Shown here one piece after another: positions 7,534-17,515 of a DNA stretch of 64,000 nucleotides. The DNA lies in NCBI GenBank assembly GCA_017551625.1, contig JAFZLF010000050.1, positions 85,271 through 149,270 of the forward strand. Direction: 5' to 3'. This DNA comes from Clostridiales bacterium. GTDB lineage: Bacteria > Bacillota > Clostridia > Saccharofermentanales > Saccharofermentanaceae. The notes below the pieces were generated by a model. The model saw only the letters and a list, made by a program, of their open reading frames with translations, searched no databases and had not been told where the DNA came from. The stretch's first letter is position 1. Each line of letters starts with the position of its first letter. Position numbers and translations under genes: made by a program.

Positions 7534-9360
7534 ATGTGTGGAATCGTCGGATATACAGGAACACAGCAGGCAGCGCCGATCCTTCTGGACGGTCTTAAGA
7601 AACTGGAGTACAGAGGCTATGACTCGGCCGGCGTGGCGGTCCTCAATGAGGGTGTCATCAAGGTTGATAAGGTCAGCGGACGTATCGCGAATCTCTGCGA
7701 ACTGACTGAAGATGGCAAGAACTGCCCCGGTCTGGTCGGTATCGGACATACCCGCTGGGCGACACACGGTGCCCCGACAGACACCAACGCCCACCCGCAC
7801 TTAAGTAATGACGGCCGTTTCGCTATCGTGCATAACGGCATTATCGAGAACTATATCAGCCTTCGTGAGGAACTGATCAGTAAGGGGTATCACTTCGACA
7901 GCGAGACAGATACAGAGGTCGTGGTGCACCTTCTGGAGATGTACTATAAGGGTGATCTCCGACGCGCTGTCATCAAGACCTCATCCCGACTTTCCGGATC
8001 CTACGCGCTCGGAGTCATCTGCACCGAAAAGCCCGACACGATCGTCGTAGCCCGTGAAGCAAGTCCTCTGATCCTCGGCGTCGGCGCCGGTGAGAATTTC
8101 TTCGCTTCCGATGTCACGGCGCTAGTGGCCAACACAAGAAATGCCATCTATCTTGACGACGGTGAATTTGCCGAGCTCACGCCGGAGGGCGTGAATGTTT
8201 TCGACGCGGCAGGACAGACAGTGAACAAGAAGATCGCCCGTATCACATGGGATATCGAAGCCGCAGAAAAAGGCGGTTACGAGCACTTCATGCTCAAGGA
8301 GATCATCGAGCAGCCGAGAGCGGTCAAGGCAACCGTCGCGCCGCGTATCAAGGACGGCAAGATCGTGCTCGACGAGATCGAATGGTCGAAGGAATACCTC
8401 GAGTCCATCAACAAGATCGTGATCACGGCCTGCGGATCAGCTTACTATGCCGGTTGTGCAGCGAAATACACACTCGAGAAACTCTGCCGTATCCCGGTCA
8501 CATGTGAGCTTGCCAGTGAACTGCGTTACAGCGATCCTCTGATCGACGAGCACACGCTTCTCATCGTGCTCTCGCAGTCCGGAGAGACGGCGGATACAAT
8601 CGCTGCCATGAAGGAGTGTAAGTCCCGTGGCGCCAGAACACTGGCGATCGTAAATGTCGTCGGAAGCACGATCGCCAAGCTCGCAGATGATACCCTCTAC
8701 ACATGGGCCGGACCGGAGATCGCCGTGGCAACTACGAAGGGCTATACGACACAGGTTTCCGTACTTTATCTGGTTGCCGTTTATATCGGCAAAACACTCG
8801 GCCTCATCGAAGATGCCGATTACTATCACCATCTCTCTACGCTTCTCATGCTTCCGAAGCGTGTGCAGGAAGCACTCGATATGAACCCGAAGATCCCGAA
8901 GATGGCAAAGAAATACCACGCCACAAGGTCGATGTTCTTTATCGGAAGAAATACAGACTATGCCATCGCACTCGAGGGCGCACTGAAGATGAAGGAGATT
9001 TCTTACATCCATGCCGAGTCCTATGCCGCCGGCGAACTCAAGCACGGCACCATCGCGCTGATCGAGGAGCATCAGCCGGTCATCGCGCTCTGCTGCAATG
9101 CTTCCATTATGGAGAAGACACTGAGCAATATCGTTGAGGTCAAGGCCCGCGGTGCCGAGGTCCTGGCAGTGGCTTTCAAGGGGAATCAGGAGATCCTCTC
9201 TCAGGCGGATGATGTTATCTTCATCCCGAAGATCGACACGCTGTTCTCTGCAGTCGTTGAGATCGTGCCGATGCAGATGCTCGCTTACTATGTCGCAAAA
9301 GAAAACGGATGCGATATCGATAAACCGAAGAACCTCGCTAAATCGGTAACAGTGGAATAA
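7534..9360 (+). CDS. glmS: Glutamine--fructose-6-phosphate aminotransferase (isomerizing)
   Basis: 608 residues, full length. It makes glucosamine-6-phosphate from fructose-6-phosphate and glutamine, the entry to peptidoglycan amino sugars. The protein begins MCGIVGYTG, with Cys2 the N-terminal amidotransferase nucleophile. LEYRGYDSAG and GHTRWATHG are class II amidotransferase motifs. Two SIS domains follow (TACGSAYYAG and SQSGETADT near 300-350, a second near 460-600), ending in the canonical LAKSVTVE tail. The leader is only 48 bases after purA, so no glmS ribozyme is present and control must lie elsewhere. Confidence 0.97.
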   Translation: MCGIVGYTGTQQAAPILLDGLKKLEYRGYDSAGVAVLNEGVIKVDKVSGRIANLCELTEDGKNCPGLVGIGHTRWATHGAPTDTNAHPHLSNDGRFAIVHNGIIENYISLREELISKGYHFDSETDTEVVVHLLEMYYKGDLRRAVIKTSSRLSGSYALGVICTEKPDTIVVAREASPLILGVGAGENFFASDVTALVANTRNAIYLDDGEFAELTPEGVNVFDAAGQTVNKKIARITWDIEAAEKGGYEHFMLKEIIEQPRAVKATVAPRIKDGKIVLDEIEWSKEYLESINKIVITACGSAYYAGCAAKYTLEKLCRIPVTCELASELRYSDPLIDEHTLLIVLSQSGETADTIAAMKECKSRGARTLAIVNVVGSTIAKLADDTLYTWAGPEIAVATTKGYTTQVSVLYLVAVYIGKTLGLIEDADYYHHLSTLLMLPKRVQEALDMNPKIPKMAKKYHATRSMFFIGRNTDYAIALEGALKMKEISYIHAESYAAGELKHGTIALIEEHQPVIALCCNASIMEKTLSNIVEVKARGAEVLAVAFKGNQEILSQADDVIFIPKIDTLFSAVVEIVPMQMLAYYVAKENGCDIDKPKNLAKSVTVE

Positions 9361-9365
9361 GTAAG

Positions 9366-9397
9366 AAAAAAGGCCGCCTCGTTTGAGACGGTCTTTT
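9366..9397 (+). terminator. Terminator after glmS, probably bidirectional
   Basis: AAAAAGGCCGCCTC, a GTTT loop, then GAGACGGTCTTTTT: a near-perfect stem with one mismatch, flanked by A-run and T-run. It lies between the glmS stop and the 3' end of the oppositely oriented tRNA gene and can serve both. Confidence 0.85.
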
Positions 9398-9473
9398 TGG
9401 TGGAGCATAGGGGACTTGAACCCCTGACCCCCACACTGCCAGTGTGATGCGCTCCCAACTGCGCTAATGCCCC
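9398..9473 (-). tRNA. tRNA-Ala (anticodon GGC), CCA encoded
   Basis: The minus strand reads GGGGCAT ... ATGCTCC ACCA, a 7-bp acceptor stem with one G-U pair. The D-arm is GCGC/GCGC, the anticodon stem TCACA/TGTGG with loop CTGGCAG (anticodon GGC, at plus-strand 9438-9440), and the T-arm AGGGG-TTCAAGT-CCCCT. The 3' CCA is encoded. A good promoter lies just upstream on the minus strand. Confidence 0.95.
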
Positions 9474-9498
9474 GGATGGTCTTTCAAAGACAAGAGAA

Positions 9499-9527
9499 AT
9501 TTTATTATGAAAAAGCGCTGTTGTCAA
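9499..9527 (-). promoter_or_regulatory. Promoter of the tRNA-Ala gene
   Basis: On the minus strand: TTGACA (plus 9522-9527), a 17-base spacer, TAAAAT (plus 9499-9504). It lies 26 bases upstream of the mature tRNA 5' end. Confidence 0.8.
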
Positions 9528-9630
9528 TTCCTCGACAAGAAATCCTGAAGGAGGTTCCGCAGGTCGTAGGCCGAGGACCGGCGATGGGGATTTCTTTCGA
9601 ACTGCGCGTATAAGTAAGGAGTCACTTTTG

Positions 9631-9659
9631 TTGAAAGCAGTAAAAGATTGTTGTAAACT
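9631..9659 (+). promoter_or_regulatory. Likely promoter of the solute-binding lipoprotein gene
   Basis: TTGAAA at 9631-9636, a 17-base spacer and TAAACT at 9654-9659, about 55 bases before the start codon. The rest of the 9474-9715 gap holds the tRNA promoter and no other recognisable feature. Confidence 0.55.
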
Positions 9660-9715
9660 TACTTCGTGGTCCCATCTCGGAGGCTGCAACGTAGAGAACC
9701 TGACAGGAGGCGCAT

Positions 9716-11182
9716 ATGAAGGCAGGGAAGATCTTGGCGATTATCATGGCCGCATCGATGACGATGTCTCTCTGCGCCTGTAAGAAAAAGACCGGTAAAG
9801 AGACCGAGGAGACGACACACGAGTCTTCGACGAAGACGACGACTTCCACAACTCAGACTGAGACGGATCCCTCGGAGAGCGTGACAGAACCGACGGAGGA
9901 ACCGACTGTTCCTTCCGATGTAAGGGATGAATCTGACGACGCGCTGATCATCTACGGCTATGAGAAGGATTTTGGCAAGAAAATCGAGGAATATCTCCCG
10001 GATGTGGTGTATGAATACGTGTATGTAGAGCAGGATGTATATTTTGCGACGCTGAGCGAAGCACTGCAGAGCGAAGAAAAACGGCCGGATCTGTTTATGA
10101 TGGATGCGACCCACCTCGGCGACTGGGCCGAGTCGGAGAGAACACTGGCCTTAGAACAGTTGGGCATCACGAGATCTGATCTGTATGACCAGTTCGAATA
10201 TACATATGAGATGGCTGTCGATCAGGACCATGCGGTAAAAGCGCTGGCCTTTGAGATCGCACCTTCTGTGATCATCTATAATCGGGCGCTCGCCGCACAG
10301 ACACTCGGCGTATACGATCCGGCCGATGTTGCGGAGAAGCTCTCAGACTGGCAGTCTATCCTGGATCGTGCCCATGAAGTGAATATCAACTCGGAGGGAG
10401 CCGTGAAGCTCCTTTCGGACCGGCAGCAGCTGCACGATGTTTTCTGGGCAGGTCACTCCGATGCATGGATACAGGATGGGAAAGTCGTGGCCGGCAGTGA
10501 TTTTGACCAGTATATCCTTCTTCAGGAATCCCTGTTTGCCGAGTCTCTGACCGGGGAAAAAGCACCGTTTAGCAGAGAATGGAGAAGCGATATCAACACG
10601 GATATGACGGTGATGTTCTTCGGTTCGCTCCAGACTGCGGCAGACGTGATCGGATATGTTCCCGGACATGAGGAGAAGCAGGACCCGGATGAGAGCTCGG
10701 CTGGGTCGTCGACCGGCAATACGGATCCGACAGGTGAAACTACTGAAGAACCGGAGATCACGGGATGGAGCATCGTTCCCGCTCCTTCTGCGACGTACGA
10801 TGGAGGCACCTGGCTGATGGTATCTTCTTCCAGTGATAAGAAAGCGACAGCGGCACACGTACTTCGCGCTCTGACGATTGATAAGGACACACTGACCGGT
10901 ATGGCTGTCGATGGCCGGTTCGTGAACAGCAGAAGCATCATGAGAAGATGCGCCGATGATCCGAATTTCATCAGCGATTTCTTCTGTGGACAGAATCCGT
11001 ATGCGATCCTGGTGCCGGAAGCGGAAAAGATCCGGATCCCTTCCGATCCGCAGACAGAACGCTACGCCGATTCGGAGATCAAGCGTCTCCTCGATGCCTA
11101 TCTGGCCGGTGACATACAGACTCCCGAAGAGGTAAGAGAGCAGTTTATCATCGGAATGGAAGAACTCCTCGGACTGTCCTGA
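9716..11182 (+). CDS. Extracellular solute-binding lipoprotein (family 1-like)
   Basis: 488 residues with a typical lipoprotein signal: basic start, hydrophobic core and lipobox SLCAC near residue 20. A Thr/Glu/Ser-rich linker of about 50 residues follows. The body resembles ABC sugar-binding proteins (IIYNRALAAQTLGVYDP, then DWQSILDRAHEVN). A second acidic Ser/Thr linker interrupts it near residue 325, which is unusual. ATG 9716 follows ACAGGAGG. No permease gene is adjacent; the next genes are cello-oligosaccharide phosphorylases, so a cellodextrin ligand is a fair guess and no more. Confidence 0.7.
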   Translation: MKAGKILAIIMAASMTMSLCACKKKTGKETEETTHESSTKTTTSTTQTETDPSESVTEPTEEPTVPSDVRDESDDALIIYGYEKDFGKKIEEYLPDVVYEYVYVEQDVYFATLSEALQSEEKRPDLFMMDATHLGDWAESERTLALEQLGITRSDLYDQFEYTYEMAVDQDHAVKALAFEIAPSVIIYNRALAAQTLGVYDPADVAEKLSDWQSILDRAHEVNINSEGAVKLLSDRQQLHDVFWAGHSDAWIQDGKVVAGSDFDQYILLQESLFAESLTGEKAPFSREWRSDINTDMTVMFFGSLQTAADVIGYVPGHEEKQDPDESSAGSSTGNTDPTGETTEEPEITGWSIVPAPSATYDGGTWLMVSSSSDKKATAAHVLRALTIDKDTLTGMAVDGRFVNSRSIMRRCADDPNFISDFFCGQNPYAILVPEAEKIRIPSDPQTERYADSEIKRLLDAYLAGDIQTPEEVREQFIIGMEELLGLS

Positions 11183-11247
11183 TACTTTTTTCCTCATTTG
11201 ACCGGAAAATGCGAAACCGTTTTCGAGTTCGTATTCATTAGACTTTT

Positions 11248-11280
11248 GCCGTTTTGACTTGAAAAACGGCGTTTTTTCTT
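11248..11280 (+). terminator. Rho-independent terminator
   Basis: GCCGTTTT (11248-11255) and AAAACGGC (11263-11270) form an 8-bp stem, followed by GTTTTTTC. It closes the upstream lipoprotein transcript. Confidence 0.85.
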
Positions 11281-11295
11281 GCGCGAAAGCCAGCA

Positions 11296-11331
11296 CGAAA
11301 CGTTCCGCTTTGCTTTTTTTTATTGTATGAT
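11296..11331 (+). promoter_or_regulatory. Candidate promoter and LacI-type operator of cellobiose phosphorylase
   Basis: TTCCGC (11303-11308), a 17-base spacer and TATGAT (11326-11331) form a weak promoter. CGAAACGTTCCG at 11296-11307 overlaps the -35 and is nearly self-complementary around a central CG, as in LacI/GalR-family operators. No regulator gene of that family lies in the window. Confidence 0.35.
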
Positions 11332-11370
11332 ATATGTACCTGAAATTTCCAAATCAAGGAGGCACATATC

Positions 11371-13851
11371 ATGAAGTTCGGACATTTTGACGATTTAAAC
11401 CGTGAATATGTAATCGAGACACCGAAGACCCCGTATCCGTGGATCAATTATCTTGGTTCTGAGGCGTTCTTCGGACTCATTTCCAATACTGCGGGCGGCT
11501 ACAATTTCTATAAGGATGCGAGACTCCGCAGAATCACCAGATACCGCTACAACAATGTACCGATCGATATGGGCGGCCGCTATTTCTATATCAACGACAA
11601 CGGTACGGTGTGGAATCCGGGATGGTCTCCGGTAAAGACCGAGCTCGATGCGTATGAGTGCCGTCACGGTATGGGCTATACGATCATCAAGGGCAAGAAG
11701 AATGATCTTTCTGCAGAAGTAACCTTCTTCGTACCGAACGGCTATGACGGAGAGGTACAGCAGGTCGTTCTCAAGAACGAGGGAAGCAGCCCGAAGACAT
11801 TTAAGTTCTTCTCCTTTGCCGAGTGGTGCCTGTGGGATGCGCAGGACGACTGCACGAACTTCCAGAGAAACTTTTCTACGGGCCGTGTCGAGGTAGACGG
11901 TTCCGTTATCTACCATAAGACCGAGTACAGAGACAGACGTAATCACTACGCTTTCTATTCCGTAAACGATGCAATCGACGGTTACGATACAGACCGTGAC
12001 GCATTCATCGGACTTTACAACGGATTTAACAATCCGGAGGCCGTTCTCGCAGGAAAAGCGACGAACTCCTTCGCAGACGGCTGGTCCCCGATCGCTTCCC
12101 ACTATAAGGAGATCACACTTGCTGCAGGCGAGAGCAAGACGCTCATCTTTATCCTCGGTTATGTCGAGATGCCTGTTGATCAGAAGTTCGAAGCGGATGG
12201 CAAGACCATCAACAAGGTAAAGGCCAAAGCCATGATCGAGAAGTTCGATACACCGGAAAAAGTTGCCACAGGTCTTGCTGATCTGAAGGCTTCCTGGGAT
12301 AAGCTCCTCGGTATCCTGAACGTTACCACACCGGACGACAAGGTCGACCGCATGGTCAACATCTGGAACCAGTATCAGTGTATGGTTACCTTTAATCTTT
12401 CCCGTTCCGCTTCCTACTTCGAGTCCGGTATCGGCCGTGGCATGGGCTTCCGTGATTCCAACCAGGATATCCTCGGTTTCGTACATCAGATCCCGGATCG
12501 TGCGAAGGAGCGTATCATTGATATCGCTTCCACACAGTTCCCGGACGGCGGATGCTATCACCAGTACCAGCCGCTCACCAAGAAGGGTAACGCGGACATC
12601 GGCGGTGACTTCTCGGATGACCCGCTCTGGCTGATCCTTTCCGTTTCCGCTTATATCAAGGAGACCGGCGACTGGTCCATCCTTGACGAGATGGTTCCTT
12701 ATGACAATGACATGAGCGTTGCCCAGACCATGCTCGAGCACCTGAAGGTCTCCTTCTATCACATCGTAAACAACCTCGGTCCTCACGGTCTCCCGCTCGC
12801 AATGCGTGCAGACTGGAACGACTGCATCAACCTCTCCTGCTACTCCGACACACCGGGTGAGTCTTTCCAGACCTACACGAACCCGAAGTTCAAGGCAGAG
12901 GGCGGTTACTCCAAGGTAGCGGAGTCCGTAATGGTAGCCACACTCTTCACCTACACAGGCCCGAACTATGTGGCGATCCTCAAGCATCTCGGTAAGGACG
13001 ATGAGGCAGCAGCTGCTCAGGCTGAGATCGACAAGATGAAGAAGAACATCATGGAGTCCGCATGGGACGGTGACTGGTTCCTCCGTGCATATGATGCAAA
13101 CGGCGAGAAGATGGGCTCTAAGGAATGCGAGGAAGGACAGATCTTCATCGAGCCGCAGGGCTTCGCGATCATGTCCGATGTAGGCAAGGATCAGGGCGCG
13201 GATAAGAAGACTCTGGCTGCAATCGACGAGAGACTCAATACCGAGTTTGGTCTTGTTCTGAATAATCCTTGCTTCAGTAAGTACTACATCCAGTACGGTG
13301 AGATTTCCACGTATCCGGGCGGATATAAGGAGAACGCCGGTATCTTTACTCACAACAACGCATGGATCATCTGCGCAGCGGCTTATGCCGGTGAAGGTGA
13401 CCAGGCATTCAAGTACTACTCTGAGATCGCTCCGGCTTTCACAGAGGAGACATCTGACATCCATAAGACTGAACCGTATGTTTACGGTCAGATGATCGGC
13501 GGTAAGGATGCAGGTTCCGATATCGGAAGAACAGGCAATCACTTCGGTCAGGGAAAGAACTCCTGGCTCACCGGTACCGCTGCATGGAACATGGTGGCTA
13601 TCTCCCAGTACATCCTGGGTGTACAGCCTGACTTCGACGGCCTTAAGATCGACCCGTCTATCCCGGCGGCATGGGATGGTTTTACCATCACCAGAAAGTA
13701 CCGTGGCGCAGAATATGCAGTAACGATCAAGAACCCGGATCATGTATGTAAGGGTATCAAGAGCGTGACTGTTGACGGTCAGGCGATCGAAGGCAATATT
13801 CTTCCTGTTTTCGACGGCGGCGTACATAACGTCGAAGTCGTGATGGGCTGA
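11371..13851 (+). CDS. cbp: Cellobiose phosphorylase (GH94)
   Basis: 826 residues. It splits cellobiose with phosphate into glucose-1-phosphate and glucose in the cytoplasm, saving ATP compared with hydrolysis. From the start it follows clostridial cellobiose phosphorylases almost position by position: [46 protein letters not shown], a RADWNDC motif near 480-485 with the conserved catalytic Asp, HNNAWIICA and [17 protein letters not shown]. Its C-terminal jelly-roll ends in LPVFDGG. The ribosome binding site is AAGGAGGCAC. It pairs with the cellodextrin phosphorylase downstream, so longer oligomers are shortened to cellobiose and then split here. Confidence 0.95.
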   Translation: MKFGHFDDLNREYVIETPKTPYPWINYLGSEAFFGLISNTAGGYNFYKDARLRRITRYRYNNVPIDMGGRYFYINDNGTVWNPGWSPVKTELDAYECRHGMGYTIIKGKKNDLSAEVTFFVPNGYDGEVQQVVLKNEGSSPKTFKFFSFAEWCLWDAQDDCTNFQRNFSTGRVEVDGSVIYHKTEYRDRRNHYAFYSVNDAIDGYDTDRDAFIGLYNGFNNPEAVLAGKATNSFADGWSPIASHYKEITLAAGESKTLIFILGYVEMPVDQKFEADGKTINKVKAKAMIEKFDTPEKVATGLADLKASWDKLLGILNVTTPDDKVDRMVNIWNQYQCMVTFNLSRSASYFESGIGRGMGFRDSNQDILGFVHQIPDRAKERIIDIASTQFPDGGCYHQYQPLTKKGNADIGGDFSDDPLWLILSVSAYIKETGDWSILDEMVPYDNDMSVAQTMLEHLKVSFYHIVNNLGPHGLPLAMRADWNDCINLSCYSDTPGESFQTYTNPKFKAEGGYSKVAESVMVATLFTYTGPNYVAILKHLGKDDEAAAAQAEIDKMKKNIMESAWDGDWFLRAYDANGEKMGSKECEEGQIFIEPQGFAIMSDVGKDQGADKKTLAAIDERLNTEFGLVLNNPCFSKYYIQYGEISTYPGGYKENAGIFTHNNAWIICAAAYAGEGDQAFKYYSEIAPAFTEETSDIHKTEPYVYGQMIGGKDAGSDIGRTGNHFGQGKNSWLTGTAAWNMVAISQYILGVQPDFDGLKIDPSIPAAWDGFTITRKYRGAEYAVTIKNPDHVCKGIKSVTVDGQAIEGNILPVFDGGVHNVEVVMG

Positions 13852-14453
13852 TCGTATTCTTACTTTAGCGGCAAACGCGTTTCTTATGTGATGTGCGGGG
13901 AAGAGGACCTGCCTTTTTGAGGCAGTCCCGCCGTCACGGGGGCGCGACGCCATAGCCGGCAAGTATGGCCGGCATCACACATCGTGCGCTGCATGAAGGC
14001 TTTCTTCAGCATCGTGCGGTGGTATCGCACACAGGGATTATACCTGCGTCTGGCGATCAACCGTACTGATTTCGTAACAGAGGGCTAAATCCGACCGCCT
14101 GTTTGAGGAGACAGGAGAGGAAGTATTTGGTTTCCCGGTTACTGGGATTGGATTTCGGGAAAGAAGTGCGGTCCGGCTGCGATCCGTATTTGCAATCAGG
14201 CAAATACCTGCGCAGCGGAGGAGAAAAAGCCAGGTTATATGCTCCTGTGTCGGATCCTTCGTGTGCTTCGATTGTGGAAATGTTCGCGACATCTCATTTT
14301 GGGGAGAGCTTTTTCGTGAACCTGGATAGGGCGGGCAAGAATCTGCCGTAGCTATCCATTACACAATCGGGCAACGAAAGTGATACAATGTTTCTGTAAT
14401 TATTTCGGCATTCATTTTCCCAATACGATATTCTGTCAGGAGGTTCCCAAGCG
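13852..14453 (+). other. 602-base gene-free region with dense hairpins
   Basis: No credible protein is encoded. A reading frame at 14103-14351 has no ribosome binding site and a composition unlike a protein. Besides the tiled structure at 13887-13979, further stems are visible: GTGCG/CGCAC (14014-14018 with 14026-14030), CCTGT/ACAGG (14098-14102 with 14111-14115) and TTTCCCG/CGGGAAA (14131-14137 with 14156-14162). A TACAAT near 14384-14389 could be the -10 of the next gene. This looks like untranslated RNA or a long structured leader of the cellodextrin phosphorylase gene. Confidence 0.5.
13887..13979 (+). ncRNA. Candidate structured RNA with tiled four-helix junction
   Basis: An outer 7-bp helix (TGTGATG 13887-13893 with CATCACA 13973-13979) encloses three helices that abut each other: 13895-13899/13927-13931 (GCGGG/CCCGC, with inner CTGCC/GGCAG), 13932-13935/13946-13949 (CGTC/GACG) and 13950-13954/13964-13968 (CCATA/TATGG). 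Such tiling is typical of a real RNA junction. It is not a tRNA, since no TTC arm is present, and I match it to no known riboswitch. Confidence 0.4.
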
Positions 14454-17429
14454 ATGAAGAGCGAGAGAGCAAGATCAGTCATCAAACCGGCTGAGGTTTT
14501 ACTTAAGGAAAAATTCGGCAAGTATGTGGAGGAAGGAAGCGTTAGTGCCCAGTATATCTCCACACTGGACGGAGGCATCGTTTTCGGTGTAGCAGGACTT
14601 TCTTTCCCGGCACCGGTATGCGCGACACTCCTGACCGACGAGAATATCTGCGGTTACATCGCCGCATCCGCCGGATTTAAGATGTCCGTGCTGGTCGCTA
14701 AAATCGATGGAACTCTTCGCATGTTCCTCGAAGCTGAAGGCGGCGTTACCGAAGTGACTGAAGAAAACGAAGGAAAGCAGTTCCTCTCGTGGGCAGCTCC
14801 GATCATCGAATTTGCCGGCGAATGGGGCGGTAAGCTCAACGACGGTGGCGAGCTCATCTGCGATCTCGCATCGCCGGCTCCGGGACCGCACTACTACACG
14901 AACCTTCTGATCGGCAACCGTATCGGATTTGACCATCCGCTTCAGAGCACACCGAAGAGTGCGATCGACCGTATCGGCGGCGGATGTTTCCGTTCCCACG
15001 CTGACACACAGGTCCTGGCGACACGCTGGGACTACCTGCCGGAGCAGAACGGCTTCCCGGCGAACCGACAGTTCTATCTCGTAGAAAAAGGCAAGGTCAT
15101 CTTCTATTCTGGTTCCGCGAAGCAGGATTCCGTAGAGAAGGCAATCTGCAAGCATTCCCAGAACAAGACCGTGATCGAGTATACCCTGAAGGACGGCCTC
15201 TTCGTACGTCGTACGATCTTCATCCTCCCGCAGGAAGAGGGACTCCCGGTGGCGACCGAGGCCCAGCTCATCGAGATCGAAAACAAGGGTGGAGCAGCGA
15301 GAAACCTCCGCATCGTCTATACCGGCATGTTCGGAACACAGGAAGTGCACGCGCTTCGTGAAGACGTTATCTTCAGTACCGTCGTTGCCCAGTCTGAAGT
15401 TTTCTATGGCGATAACGATGAGATCCGCGCGATCTCCTTTAACCCGAATCCGAAGTGGACGAAGGGCAATATCCGATACAATACCCTGATCGTTCACGAA
15501 GGCGATAAGGCGGTCTTCCCGGATCAGTTCTGCGCCCGCTATGCAGACTTCGTCGGCGCCGGCACACTGGAGAATCCGCAGTTTGCATCCGTTCTCAGTA
15601 ACGCACACTCCCGTAAGGGCCCGGGATTCTTCGCCCTCTCTGCTCCGTTCACGGTAGCAGCAGGAAGCAAGGTGCAGATCGATAACTTCACCTGCCTGTC
15701 TTCGGACTGCGTCAACGAGAACTACAAAGAAGACATCACTATGAAGGAAGAACTCGATGCCCTGATCGCAAGATTCACGGATGCTTCCGCGCTTCCTTCC
15801 TGCCTTGAGAAGGTCGTTTCTTTCGCGAAGCGGTATTCCTCCTACATGCAGATCAAGCATGCGGATAAGGACTTCGAGGCCTATGTAAACAATAACCTGC
15901 CGTTCCAGGTATTTTATCAGACATTCGTCTCCCGCTCCCTCGATTGGACACAGAAGGGCTACCGTGAGATCGGATTCCGTGAGATCCAGGACATCTTCGC
16001 ATCGATGTACTACTTCGCCGGCATGGGCGAGATCGAGTTCGTCAAGAAACTCCTCCGTGAGTGGATCTCGAACATCTATAAGGACGGCTATGCCAACCAT
16101 AACTTCTACTGGAAGGGTAAGGAACCCGGCTGGTGGTCTGACGATGCCCTGTGGCTCCTGCAGGCACTGGACCGCTTCATCAGCCTTACCGGTGACTATG
16201 ACTTCCTGAAGGAAGAACTCCCGATCGCAGGTGGAGAAGGTGAGAAGCGCTCGATCCTCGAGACCATCAAGGCTGTATTTACGTACTCCTATAAGATCTC
16301 CGTCGGCGGACACGGACTCCCGCTCATCGACCGCGCGGACTGGAATGACTGTCTGCGTGTCGATCCGGACTGCGTAAACGGCCCGACGAAGATCGAAGCA
16401 TATCAGGAGCAACTGGCCGCATCCGGCAAGAAGTACGGCGAAGTACCGTATGAGTCGGAGTACAGTGAGTCCGTCATGAACGGCTGCCTCCTAAAGGTCG
16501 CGGTAGATGCGGCGATCGGTATGTTCCGTCACTGCGGTGACGAAGACTACGCCGGATATCTCGATGGTGTTTCTTCCGACCTGAAGACCCGCATCAACGA
16601 ATACGCATGGAAGGGTGACTATTTTGCACGTGTACTCTTCAACCGCAAGGATAAGCCGAATCTTTCCTATCTCGGTGCCGGCGGTGACGGCCTCGTCGTA
16701 GAAGAAGGCAAGGATGGTACCTACTTCCTCAATTCCTTCAGCTGGGCGGTCCTCGCAGACTGTGCGTCTGAGGAGCAGATCAGTACGATGCTCGACAGCC
16801 TCGACAAGAACCTGAGAACACCTTACGGCTTCCGTCTCTGCACGGGTGTAGATTACCCGCAGATCGCGCCGAAGATCGACGTCGCACTCTACTATGCCGG
16901 TGACCGTGAGAACGGCGGTATCTTCAAGCACGCGAACATGATGGCCGCCGCGGCGATGTTCAAGGCCGCAAAGGCAGTAAATGATATCGCGCTTGCCGAG
17001 AGACTCAGTAAGACCGCGTTCTGGATCATCGACTGCATCCTGCCGTACCGCACACTGAAGTCTCCGTTCACCGTCTGTGGTAATCCGAGGCTCTGCACTC
17101 AGTACAATAACTCTGATACGGGCGAGAACATCGGACCGACGCTGTCCGGTACTTCCACGTGGCTCCTGCTTTGCCTCTTCACGAGCTTCGGCGTAGACTT
17201 CACGAGTGATGCCCTGATTGTCGAGCCGATCCTCCGTGCAGAAGATACGGCTGAGGATATCCTCGTTTCCTCGGGAAAAGCACTGTATCACATCACGGTC
17301 AGTAAGCCGGAGGGCTTCAAGAGAACGAAGGATGGCGTCTCCATCACGGTAGACGGCGCTCCGATCGAGGGAGCCCGCGTCCCGATCTTTACAGATGGAG
17401 CGACCCACGAGGTAGCGGTCACGTTCTGA
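14454..17429 (+). CDS. cdp: Cellodextrin phosphorylase (GH94)
   Basis: 991 residues, close to the size of clostridial cellodextrin phosphorylases. It removes one glucose at a time from cellotriose and longer chains as glucose-1-phosphate. Family landmarks are SPAPGPHYYTNLLIGNR, GCFRSHADTQVLATR, SRSLDWTQKGYREIGFREIQ, NHNFYWKG, the catalytic-site motif DRADWNDCL near 625, FLNSFSWAVL and CTQYNNSDTGENIGPTLSG. It carries an N-terminal beta-domain longer than in cellobiose phosphorylase. The start is ATG 14454 behind CAGGAGG. A terminator follows. Together with cbp it gives a full intracellular phosphorolytic route for imported cellodextrins. Confidence 0.95.
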   Translation: MKSERARSVIKPAEVLLKEKFGKYVEEGSVSAQYISTLDGGIVFGVAGLSFPAPVCATLLTDENICGYIAASAGFKMSVLVAKIDGTLRMFLEAEGGVTEVTEENEGKQFLSWAAPIIEFAGEWGGKLNDGGELICDLASPAPGPHYYTNLLIGNRIGFDHPLQSTPKSAIDRIGGGCFRSHADTQVLATRWDYLPEQNGFPANRQFYLVEKGKVIFYSGSAKQDSVEKAICKHSQNKTVIEYTLKDGLFVRRTIFILPQEEGLPVATEAQLIEIENKGGAARNLRIVYTGMFGTQEVHALREDVIFSTVVAQSEVFYGDNDEIRAISFNPNPKWTKGNIRYNTLIVHEGDKAVFPDQFCARYADFVGAGTLENPQFASVLSNAHSRKGPGFFALSAPFTVAAGSKVQIDNFTCLSSDCVNENYKEDITMKEELDALIARFTDASALPSCLEKVVSFAKRYSSYMQIKHADKDFEAYVNNNLPFQVFYQTFVSRSLDWTQKGYREIGFREIQDIFASMYYFAGMGEIEFVKKLLREWISNIYKDGYANHNFYWKGKEPGWWSDDALWLLQALDRFISLTGDYDFLKEELPIAGGEGEKRSILETIKAVFTYSYKISVGGHGLPLIDRADWNDCLRVDPDCVNGPTKIEAYQEQLAASGKKYGEVPYESEYSESVMNGCLLKVAVDAAIGMFRHCGDEDYAGYLDGVSSDLKTRINEYAWKGDYFARVLFNRKDKPNLSYLGAGGDGLVVEEGKDGTYFLNSFSWAVLADCASEEQISTMLDSLDKNLRTPYGFRLCTGVDYPQIAPKIDVALYYAGDRENGGIFKHANMMAAAAMFKAAKAVNDIALAERLSKTAFWIIDCILPYRTLKSPFTVCGNPRLCTQYNNSDTGENIGPTLSGTSTWLLLCLFTSFGVDFTSDALIVEPILRAEDTAEDILVSSGKALYHITVSKPEGFKRTKDGVSITVDGAPIEGARVPIFTDGATHEVAVTF

Positions 17430-17453
17430 TCACCGGTTTCGCGAAGTAAAGAG

Positions 17454-17512
17454 AATCCCCCGCAGCATACTACGGACAAGAAGTTCCGCAGGGTGGCAGC
17501 GGGGGATTTTTG
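17454..17512 (+). terminator. Terminator after cellodextrin phosphorylase
   Basis: AATCCCCCGC (17454-17463) pairs with GCGGGGGATT (17499-17508), followed by T residues. The 35-base interior holds a minor CGGA/TCCG hairpin. It lies between convergent genes and may act on both strands. Confidence 0.75.
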
Positions 17513-17515
17513 TAC

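Noticed and set aside
9288..9689. Minus-strand open frame covering the tRNA-Ala gene
   Set aside because: It runs through a tRNA and a terminator and has no initiation signal.
11395..13962. Open frame of 855 codons on the minus strand opposite cellobiose phosphorylase
   Set aside because: It is the antisense shadow of a strongly C/G-ending gene. No ribosome binding site, no recognisable domain, and the plus-strand product is an unmistakable full-length enzyme.
13887..13979. tRNA-like or selenocysteine tRNA reading of the tiled cloverleaf
   Set aside because: No TTC arm, no CCA end, and arm lengths do not fit any tRNA.
14014..14030. GGTGGTAT within a small stem, reminiscent of a T-box anti-terminator
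   Set aside because: The T-box core GGGTGGNACCGCG is not matched, no specifier loop is seen, and the downstream gene is not an amino-acid gene.
14103..14351. Small open frame in the gap before cellodextrin phosphorylase
   Set aside because: No ribosome binding site, the frame crosses several stems, and the peptide has no protein-like pattern.
14499..16412. Open frame of 637 codons on the minus strand opposite cellodextrin phosphorylase
   Set aside because: Same antisense effect of codon bias; its product is a mix of Arg, Asp and Leu without domains.
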